From Athripsodes cinereus (Eukaryota > Arthropoda > Insecta > Trichoptera > Leptoceridae): a DNA stretch of 64,000 bases. Positions 55,971 through 64,000 of the stretch are shown one piece after another; within the stretch, counting starts at the first letter, position 1; each line of letters starts with the position of its first letter. The notes under the pieces were generated by a model that made no database searches, had not been told where the DNA came from, and saw only the letters and a program-made list of their open reading frames with translations. Position numbers and translations under genes: made by a program. The stretch spans positions 14,999,572-15,063,571 of the forward strand of contig OX388325.1 of NCBI GenBank assembly GCA_947579605.1, in the 5' to 3' direction.

Positions 55971-56235
55971 TCGATTGAAAAGTGAAACCGAATGTCTGGC
56001 CTATTGCAGTAATAATATTTCATTCATTATCAATGCATAGTTTAATCGATTGGTGTAGGTCTTGTTCGTCGATTTATCGATCGTCACCCGTCTTGCCTAA
56101 CGACCGTGACGGACTGTGTCCGATCGATCAAAACCGTTCACCCTCTTACAGTGTGGCTAGAGAGAGTATCGTTTCACGAATAGAATTGAGAAACAGAAGG
56201 TCTGTTAAACTCCTAAGGGAGTGTATATAATTATT

Positions 56236-56388
56236 AAATAATATAACCTTGGGTTAGTTGGAAGAGATCGCGCCTTTGCGATAAACTCGCCCTCTGTATA
56301 TTGATTGTATGTAATTTTGATGTATACCTTTTATGTAATTGTATTTTATCAATGTACAGTAAAGAATAAATAAATAAATAAATAACCG
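56236..56388 (+). pseudogene. LINE 3' UTR with AAATA tail
   Basis: 'GGTTAGTTGGAAGAGATCGC' and 'TTTGCGATAAACTCGCC' are typical of the 3' UTRs of lepidopteran Jockey/CR1-type LINEs. 'GTACAGTAAAGAATAAATAA' leads into the tail. The 80-codon frame before it (55982-56230) may be its degenerate C-terminus but is not recognisable. Confidence 0.65.
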
Positions 56389-56439
56389 TGAAATTCCCGG
56401 AATTAAAGACTTAATTATGTGAAGAGGGTGTATTTGTGA

Positions 56440-56690
56440 CGACCGGTGTGGCGCGGAGGCTAACGCACTTGCCTTTGTGTCACGAGGTCCCGGGTTCGAT
56501 TCCCGGCCAGAGCAAAATGAAGAATGACTTTTTTTCAGATTGTCCTGGGTCTGGGTGTTACATGAGTATGTGTTTAGTGCATTGTATATGTGTATTGTCG
56601 TGTTAGTAGCCATAATACAAGGTTCATACCCTTAGTTTGGGACTAGCTCGTTTTGTGTGAATTGTCTATACATGTTATGTTATGTTATTT
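56440..56690 (+). mobile_element. tRNA-derived SINE, family B, best copy
   Basis: The head is GACCGGTGTGGCGCGGAGGC (A-box-like TGGCGCGGAGG), with B-box GGTTCGATTCCC at 56493-56504. It continues 'TTGTCCTGGGTCTGGGTGTT', 'GTGCATTGTATATGTGTAT', 'GGGACTAGCTCGTTTTGTGT' and an end rich in TTATG. Other copies are at 13005, 44700, 53995 and 62875. Confidence 0.88.
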
Positions 56691-56695
56691 ATATG

Positions 56696-56893
56696 AAAGA
56701 GGGGGTGTGAGGAAACGTAGACGTCCGAATGGATCACATGTTCATAGATGGACGCGTTTTGAGTAAGAAAAATCGGCGTACATGTATGAGAAATTAGATG
56801 AAGGTGGAGGAGGCGAAAGAAATATGTAAGTGTTGATCAGTATGGCGTTCCTTTCTCTCCTACCCCACCTGGGACGCGGCTTGAGGTTATAGA
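56696..56893 (+). pseudogene. LINE family C 3' scrap
   Basis: 'GGGTGTGAGGAAACGTAGAC' to 'CCTACCCCACCTGGGACGCG' matches the family C end, with deletions. Confidence 0.75.
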
Positions 56894-57378
56894 TAAGTTA
56901 AAAAAAGTCATTTGTTCTATCTGTAAGTTTTTCAGTGTTTTGATGCTGTAAAGGTATATATATTGCTGGAAACAGTGCGTCTCCGTCAATGCTGTAACCC
57001 TAGTTTTCAAAATCTTAGTACGTAGTCTTACGTCTTTCGATTTCTAAGGTCGAGAGATTGATAATGACGTTTGAAGTTAAAAGACATCTCTCTCGATATA
57101 AATCTGCAATAGAATAAAAAGCTTGTTTTCGATTAATCCGGTTATGGAATTCTACTTCTCGTAGTGAGTGCACCAATGCAATAAATAAAATGTTTTTTTT
57201 TTACTTATTCAACATGAATTTCAAACAAGTACAGCCGGTTGACAATACCGAATAGAGAAATGAATGTTTTTCCTTGTCAAATCATTGATTTGCGATATTT
57301 TTACCTCATTGTACATTTTACCTCTTGCGATTACTAATCATTCAGTATTAGGTAAAGTTGTATACTTATTGTAAGTGT

Positions 57379-57681
57379 TAGTGATGTAACGAATATTCGT
57401 ATTCTCATTCGCGAATATTGTTTCGGTAATAAAGTATCGGATCTTCGGTAAAAGTACCGGATACTTACCCGGTACATTGTAGAAACAGGTACTGCGAGAA
57501 AATATTCTTTAAGAAAACCAAGGAGTTTTGAAATATTTTAAATTCCTATACCATTTTGAAAATTAGGCAACGGGGGGGGGGGGGGTAGAAATTTAAGCAA
57601 GTCAATATTTGCATTCGCGAATATCGACAACAAATATTCGTATTCACGAATATCCAAAATCACACATTCGTTACATCACTA
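57379..57681. mobile_element. hAT-type MITE carrying module M
   Basis: The termini are TAGTGATGTAACGAATATTC and, inverted, TAGTGATGTAACGAATGTGT. The flanks GTAAGTGT and GTAGGTAT are 6/8 alike, a worn 8-bp duplication. The interior has module M with a 14-G run and several CGAATATTCG palindromes. Confidence 0.8.
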
Positions 57682-58189
57682 GTAGGTATACTGTTGTTGT
57701 GTATCGATTAGTTCTGCTGGTTTTTACATGTTTTACATTGCTCATAGACTGATAATATTGTTATTCTTTGTTGGTGTATTGTAAATTGGGTCATTGTAAC
57801 TTTGTACTTTAGTTTAGACATTGCTTTGCTGCTTGAAACGGGCATGACAAAACAAAACATGTGACCAGTGCAAGGGAAAGACCTAAAATCGATTCGGACG
57901 AGATGAATTTATGTTTGAGTTGCTTGGGGTCGAAAATAGACAACTCAATTTGTAGAAAAATTTCAGTAGAGGACAAAAGTTTAATATTGTATCTTGAATG
58001 ACTGAAAAATGAAAATATTGAAGTGAGAGTATAGAATGCCAATAAACTGAGAAGTACGAGATAGGTAGGAGAAATAATTACAGTTTATGTATAAGAAATT
58101 TAACAGATAATTGAAATATGTATTGATAAATATATTGAAAGAGATTTGTTTTTAAGTGATCTTTTCAATCATCCCAAGACTGCTGGTGA

Positions 58190-58900
58190 AATGACTGCAA
58201 TGTGTAATGAACGTGCGAGTTGTCCTCTACGCCCCAATAAGACATTCAGGATGGATGGGTTGCATTAGTTTTTGCTTCAGTCAGTTGTTTTATGTAATTT
58301 TGACTGAGGTTGGTGACCCGCACATGCATAAATCACCCAGTTTTATTATTGTTAACAATGTAAATAATTACATTGCTCGTTATTGTGTACTGTTATGTAT
58401 GTAATAAATACGTATAGGACAGTTTAGTGCCACAGCGAGTGCCCTAATTTCTATATTATTGTTACCTACTACTAGAGCACTTTTACCCGACTCCGCTCGG
58501 GAAATAAATATTAAACTGACAAATTTTATCTTTCTGTTCTTTGAAGCACCCGGCAAACAATTAGTCTCCCGGAAACGATTGCCACCCGACGTATTATTGT
58601 TGGAAGCTCTTTTGACTGTAACGACCATAGGCAAGTTTTTTATTCTAATTTGTCCTTATTTTCTATGACTGTGTCGTGGAGCACCCGATGAAGAATTGGT
58701 CTCCCACTGTTTTCCGTAAGTTTTCGAGTGTCCTGTAAAACGCAGATGTTGGAAAAAAAGACACATTAGGAACATCTCAAATTGCCACCCATCTTGAATG
58801 TCTTAATTTTTTATTGGCACAGAGGAGACGGCCCGCATGTTTATAACATACAGCTGTTCTGCTGGCTACCCCATTTGTAGAATATGCCGTGACGGTGTAG
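58190..58900. repeat. Repeat R copies, two orientations
   Basis: 58190-58260 is a + scrap ('AATAAGACATTCAGGATGG'). 58670-58900 is a longer - copy ('GTGGAGCACCCGATGAAGAA', 'GAGTGTCCTGTAAAACG', 'GGCTACCCCATTTGTAGAAT'). The stretch between them shows nothing recognisable. Confidence 0.55.
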
Positions 58901-58919
58901 TAGATTTTCTATGAACTAG

Positions 58920-59900
58920 AAGTAGATGGCACCTGTACGTTATATTTTTCGGCTGACGACCAGTTATTAGCAAATTTAGCTAATTTTATATTTTCATCTT
59001 TTGCTTATTGTGCTGGAGTGCAGCCTGTTTTTGGGTTTTATCGCAAATTCAAATCTTATTTCATCTGCTTCTTCCTCTTTTAATAGATCTGTTTTTATGA
59101 CGTCGAGGTCTCCTGGTACACAAAGCTCCAACTATCTCGCCATCTCATTGCACGTTGTTTGCAGCTGCTTGAGGGAGTCTATCATCGCCAGAAGCGTCTT
59201 CTTTTCTTGCCCCATCTGACAATATCTTCGGTATTGCAGGTCTCACGTATTACTGTGTTTCTGTTTTGTCCCTCAGTGTTTTCAGACCTATTTATAAGAA
59301 TACAAATATAATAATTTCAGGAATATTCTTGTATCACTCGTTCAAGTCTCTATTGGTATATGCAAAGCAAATGTGTAATTATTTTAGCCGATGTTTGTTC
59401 TGTATTTTTATCATTCTAACATCTGTGTAAACTATATCACGTCATTGCTTATCGCCGTCATATTTTCAAACTACTTACTTAATAACTTAATTAGATTCAA
59501 GTTATATGATCCAATAAAATATGTCCAATGGACTGATCATGTAGTTGATAGAGAAGTTGGCAAACAGACATCTAGAATTATTGAGTTGAGACCTGAGAGG
59601 CCAAGGGAAGTGTAGGGAGATTATAAGTTTCTAAGAGTGGGCTTGAGGTAAATCTTAAGGACAAAAGGTGAAAAAGATAAAAAAAATTCACTCAAAATTG
59701 TACCAGTTTAATGCACTTTGATGGGAGATCTCAAAGAACTTTTTTTTACTACTCATATCAATATAATACAACCTCGAGTCCTTTCATAAATAAAAATAAT
59801 GTGTTAGATTGACTAGGCGACTCGAGAACTATGACATAACACGAATAACGACATGTTTTTTCAATAAACGCGATGAGAACTCTCTCCCTTAATGTAAGAG
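58920..59900. other. Intergenic, no gene seen
   Basis: I recognise no coding or repeat signal with confidence. Confidence 0.35.
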
Positions 59901-59910
59901 ACGATATATT

Positions 59911-60441
59911 TAGTGATGTGAGAAGAGAAAATTCTCCAAAGAAATTTCTCGAGAGCGAGAAATTTCTCCGAGAATTTCTCCTCTGATGGAAGAGAAATTT
60001 CTCTCCATAATTTTTCTTAGTGGTATTATGATCTTTCGCCCAATACTTTTCGCAGCCAACCTGATTGATCCAAAATTTGTGGGGTTGAGTAAGGCCCAAA
60101 TCAGAGGTTTTTTAACACTTCTTTTCCATGTACTTACCTGCAATTTTTTTTAACTTAAATATGGGCATGTGGGGTGTCAAACATCAAGATTTTACATCTG
60201 TTATGAGCACTTTTTTCTATGTAGGTACCTAACATTTTTTTGTTTCCATAATTAATTGTAGCCATATTGGTGATAAATTTTCTCAACATTTGTACATTGT
60301 TATTGATTGATTGAATAAAGTATTTATTATTATTATACTGTTAAATAAAAAATAAAAAAAATTCTCTACTTCGAGAAATTTACCGAGAAATTTCTCGGTA
60401 AATTTCTCCAAAAATTATTTCTTGAGAATTCCACAACACTA
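59911..60441. mobile_element. hAT-type MITE with exact 8-bp TSD
   Basis: The termini are TAGTGATGTG and, inverted, TAGTGTTGTG. GATATATT is duplicated at 59903-59910 and 60442-60449. Both ends carry clusters of GAGAAATTTCTC palindromes, possibly subterminal transposase sites. The middle has an AATAAAGTATTTATTATTAT block like a retroelement tail. Confidence 0.9.
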
Positions 60442-61044
60442 GATATATTATTTACGCACACAACATGCAGATCTCGGCTTATCAATAGCGTAAGAGAAAC
60501 GATTCTAAATTTCTATGTTTTACGGGATACGTGGATACTTTACAGCAAACAGTAGTAGAGAATTTTCTTTTTTCTTTACGGACTCCTCGATTATTCTGTT
60601 TTGTCTTTTGCATAGTTCAAAAGTCTTCTCCGTCGCGTCGCTGAACAATGCGAGAGGTGAGCCAAAGGTTACCAGAGCAATAATTGCGTACCTACGATTT
60701 CCTGTGTGCCATTGTACTCCGTATATAATAATTATAATCATGTACTATATGTTATTTTTATATATTGTTGTATTCCTCAAATAGAATAGGTCTTCCACTT
60801 TCTTTTGTGACTTTTCAACGCGTCTTACCTACTGTAAAACGTGGATTAATACGTACCTATCTGCAAAACATCCCGTGTAAGACATTTTACATTTTCAATG
60901 CAGTACCTAGTGATGATATAATGTGATTTAATTTGTCCGATTAAATCATTTTTTAAATACTGCATAATTTCCAAATTGAATTTATTTACCTCAAATGTTT
61001 TCGTCAAGGCTTCTGCTTGGCATACAAACAAACCCAATCACTAT

Positions 61045-61423
61045 GTATAATGAGTTACAATCCACTGGATTGGTCTGCAACGAGTTTTGACTTTCTTCTC
61101 CATTCCTCCCTATTCTCAGCCAGTCTTTTCAGCTCTACGTATGAGCCACAGTTCATGTCCCTCTTCAGTTGGTCCATATACGCATCTCTTGGTCGGCCTC
61201 TGCCATTTGTCCCCTCGGTCTTACCCTCTGCAATGGCGATGAGTAGTCCTGGGTGCATGATGTTGTGACCAATCCAGTTAGCTCGTTGTTGGCTGATTCT
61301 CTTAAGAAGTTGCCTTTTTTCGCCTACCCTGGTTAATACTTCTTCGTTTTCGATGTGTTCCGACCAATGGATCTTCAGCATGCGTCTGTAGCACCACATT
61401 TCAAAGGCCGCCAACCGACCCAA
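61045..61423 (-). pseudogene. RTE-like LINE C-terminal fragment
   Basis: An intact 122-codon frame: 'FEMWCYRRMLKIHWSEHIEN', 'ANWIGHNIMHPGLL', 'GTNGRGRPRDAYMDQLKRDM' and 'ELKRLAENREEWRR'. This is the common RTE/BovB-type ORF2 ending. It is 5'-truncated. Confidence 0.8.
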
Positions 61424-61485
61424 TCACTATAAGTGGCAATATCCTTGCGTCGTGAAGTTGGACTAGGCAAAAAGCTGGTGGAATC

Positions 61486-61553
61486 GAACCAGTGATCTTT
61501 CGATTGAAAGTCCCAGAGTGTAACAATAATCAGACTGCCGACTGCGGACCACC
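61486..61553 (-). other. tRNA-like sequence, probably a SINE head
   Basis: The - strand has GCAGTCGGCAGTCTG (A-box-like) and GGTTCGATTCC (B-box) about 50 bases apart. The T-stem has a C-C mismatch and the acceptor ends do not pair, so a functional tRNA is unlikely. Confidence 0.4.
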
Positions 61554-61775
61554 TTCATCCGATATCGTTCTGAAGCGAATTATCTGATAACTCATACCGT
61601 AGTTCTACTGTTATTGTAACGTTTACCGTGTTATCTTGTGACATATATATTCCCTTATCAGTGTTGAACTCTGGGCGTGTGTACGCTTCGCTACATACAT
61701 TAATAAAACCCCGGTTATGTCGCATAGCAATATTACTACGCTTTTAAAGACATAGTCCCGGCGTTGTAGATCCTG

Positions 61776-61975
61776 CAGGGCTACTCTTAACACAATCTAA
61801 ATACGATCTTAATCTAGTCTTGATCTTAATCATACGACACGTGAAGTGACTATAGTCAAAAATACGTGCATACCAATCTCGCGGTAGGTAGTTTTTCATT
61901 TTTGACTAATAGTCAATTCGCGCGTCGTTTTATTAAGATTAAGATCGTATTTAGATTTTGTCAAGAGTAACCCTG
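61776..61975. mobile_element. Foldback MITE, 200 bp
   Basis: The two halves are near-mirror images: CAGGGCTACTCTTAACACAA against the inverted CAGGGTTACTCTTGACAAAA. Both continue 'TCTAAATACGATCTTAAT', and further in is 'GACTAT(T)AGTCAAAAAT'. Flanking CTG triplets (61773-61775, 61976-61978) may be a 3-bp duplication. Confidence 0.85.
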
Positions 61976-61979
61976 CTGT

Positions 61980-62870
61980 CTGTTGGTTGTCATCCAAATT
62001 TTGATAAAAGGACAAGGTAAATCTATGTCTGTACTAGGACTTCCCGACTGGTTCGGTGCCCCTGCCCCCTGGGGGTGTGTAAAGAGATGTCAAAGTGGAC
62101 TGAATACCTATATATTTTTGAAAAATTTAAATTCACTTTAATTTTTGTAAATGAAATATAGCGATAGGTACCACTTTCATCGATTCCGTTTCAAACAACT
62201 GGCGATATCTTGATTCTTATCGCCATTGATTCTCCCGTAAAAATACATTTTATATCGTCGGTGGTTTCATGAAACCTTCTATGAGTATTTATCAAGCTTT
62301 TACAGGTGATCATAAAAACTATTTAGTTGGGTGACATTTTCTATGCGTCTGATTCATTATGTGGAAGTTGTCTAAGAAATTCTATATCAAATGAAGGGTA
62401 CTTACAGGGGAAAATCAAGCGATGTCACATTTTTACTTTTTTTTTTCCTGACAATACCATTTTCTACAGTAAACATAGTAGACCAAAATGCCGAAACACA
62501 CATTACAAGAAAATGCGTAGACACTGAGCAATCGCCTTTCAAAAATATCGGCACAACACAAAAACAAGCAAGGTCCAGGCAAAACAGGATAAATTTAAAC
62601 AAAAACATGCAATGTCCATGGATATTGCATGTTTTTGCTCTGTGTTTTTAGACCTTAGCTTAGATTTAAAAAAAAAATTACTACTAGATATAACAAACGT
62701 AAAGTTTTTCAGTTTTGTATAATAAAACAGATGTATGTGCTCAATAAATACAAGCATTTTCATTTAGTTCATTGATTCATTTTCTTTATAGGGAGGATTG
62801 AAGTGTTTAATTGGCATTTTCTCAGTTCGTTCTCTCTGTGACATATATTCTTCCCCTGTGCCCTTCAAAT
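61980..62870. other. Intergenic, no gene seen
   Basis: There is a GGTGCCCCTGCCCCCTGGGG block near 62056, perhaps a MITE end. Nothing else is recognised. Confidence 0.35.
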
Positions 62871-62874
62871 TGAA

Positions 62875-63065
62875 TGTCGGCTGGAGGTAACGCTCTTGCC
62901 TTTGAGTCACGAGGTCCCGGGTTCGATTCCCGACCAGGGCAAAGTGAAGGATGACCTTTTTCAAATTGTCCTGGGTCTGGGTGTTACATGTATATTTGTG
63001 TAGTGCATTGTACATGTGTGTATCGTCGCGCTAGTACCCATAATACAAGATTCATATCTTAGATT
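62875..63065 (+). mobile_element. tRNA-derived SINE, family B
   Basis: B-box GGTTCGATTCCC at 62921-62932, then 'TTGTCCTGGGTCTGGGTGTT' and 'ATAATACAAGATTCATATCT'. The 3' part is truncated. Confidence 0.83.
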
Positions 63066-63469
63066 TTATTTCTCTCAATAACTTTCCGTGGATATCTCAG
63101 CGTATAGGTTATTTAATCGATTGATAGGGCTCGATGAGACGAATAATTTGTTATCAGTATCTCGTTTACTTATTTTTTTAAATTGACACGGTAAATTTTA
63201 TGAATCTACCGACAGTATACAGTTTTCAATCGTTGCAACGTAGGTCACAAGTTCACAATGTACTTACACATTATTGTTTGATAATGTTAATATTAATAAA
63301 ATTCATTATGCAATATTGATAAAACTTCGACAATATTGCGTTGCTGTGTACGTATGTATTTTTCAGCATATTATTTCCTGGTATGTGCATAACGTTCGAG
63401 TATTATATTAATAATTTGTTGAGTTAAACAAAATCCCAAGGCATATGTTTATTGTTTTTGATATATTTT

Positions 63470-63649
63470 GAGTTCGTCGGTAGCCTGGAGGTAGAGTCTC
63501 GGCCTCCTGGACAAGGGGTCCGTGGTTCGATCCCAGGTGCCGGCAAATTCCCCTTTCACAGCACAAGCTTTTAGCTTAGTGTGAAAGGTGTATAAGGTTG
63601 TATTTGGGTTTATAACAAAACCCAGATATATCTTTATTTAAAAAAAAAA
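63470..63649 (+). mobile_element. tRNA-derived SINE, family A
   Basis: The copy is full: A-box TAGCCTGGAGG, B-box GGTTCGATCCC, the AAGCTTTTAGCTT hairpin, and 'CCCAGATATATCTTTA' plus an A-run. It is followed by a scrap of repeat R (63653-63712). Confidence 0.9.
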
Positions 63650-63719
63650 GTAGAGGACAGCTTGTGTGTTTATCACATGCAGTTAGTCTGCTGGCTTCTC
63701 CACGTCCTTTGTAGGAATC

Positions 63720-64000
63720 AAATAATACTAGACAATTTATTTAGCGCCGTTTTGTGATACCTTAATTAAACCTCATGTATTGATTGAATATTTGAATGAA
63801 ACATCTCGATTTGAGAACCATGTTTACACAATGTAACATTGTGCAAAATCTAATCGGGAGAAGTGAGAAAGACGTCCCAACATTCTCACTGTCACAATAC
63901 AAGTTACGCCGACAGTTATAACGATACGTGAAATACATAAACTAGTAAAGGTTCCAGGGATTATTACCAAAGCATGTATTCTGTGACCAATGATATAAAA
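63720..64000. other. Window end, no gene seen
   Basis: Nothing is recognised. Confidence 0.35.

Noticed and set aside
55982..56230. An 82-codon frame with 'ESIVSRIELRNRRSVKLLREC'
   Set aside because: I cannot link it to any family. It sits just before a LINE 3' UTR and is probably degenerate LINE sequence.
61486..61553. A tRNA gene on the - strand
   Set aside because: A- and B-box-like words exist, but the acceptor and T stems do not pair, so a SINE head is likelier.

Overview
The window looks like a piece of an insect nuclear genome, most likely a moth or butterfly. The reasons are A+T-rich sequence, many TAGGTA/TACCTA words, small GT-AG exons, C2H2 zinc-finger genes with no KRAB domain, and many non-LTR retrotransposons, tRNA-derived SINEs and hAT-type MITEs. 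The lineage is inferred from style, not from a search.

Host genes are few. (1) RpL7A (60S ribosomal protein eL8) is complete at about 3130-9900 on the + strand, with six coding exons that join in frame to 268 residues. Its introns hold box C/D snoRNAs: two U36-like copies whose guide matches the conserved 18S sequence around human A668, one U24-like copy with a 28S guide, and one orphan candidate. U36 and U24 are also RPL7A-hosted in vertebrates. (2) Two C2H2 zinc-finger genes lie on the - strand at 13544-14617 (nine fingers) and 16855-18666 (sixteen nearly identical fingers, cut by a TGA in the next finger, with decayed fingers beyond). (3) The first coding exon of fizzy-related/Cdh1 (APC/C activator) is at 42473-42644 on the + strand; no later exon was recognised before the window ends.

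Most of the rest is mobile DNA. 1-3100: MITE and retroelement pieces. 6600-8000: a Penelope-like and a LINE fragment inside an RpL7A intron. 9900-13300: MITEs, an RTE-like fragment, a SINE. 14900-16000: a LINE 3' end, then a Penelope-like 3' end. 19000-24400: SINE, MITE, LINE and inverted Penelope pieces, then CA-rich microsatellite. 24788-28344 (-): a two-ORF CR1/Jockey-type LINE. 28752-31174 (+): a 5'-truncated LINE that is the parent type of at least six other fragments here. 31304-33034: MITEs nested in each other. 34667-40255 (+): a nearly intact LINE with endonuclease, reverse transcriptase and RNase H, flanked by a 12-bp target-site duplication. 40450-64000: a dense mosaic of MITEs, SINEs, foldbacks and LINE ends.

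The most notable signals are two minimal hammerhead ribozymes, each just downstream of a Penelope-like C-terminal coding remnant and each with a loopless palindromic stem III; a canonical -1 frameshift heptamer directly on the ORF1 stop codon of the CR1/Jockey-type LINE, which would fuse ORF1 to an ORF2 whose conserved start has no ATG; the RpL7A snoRNA set with U36 in two introns; a stem-loop 3' tail shared by an RNase H-bearing LINE and a MITE family; and a perfect 56-bp palindrome.
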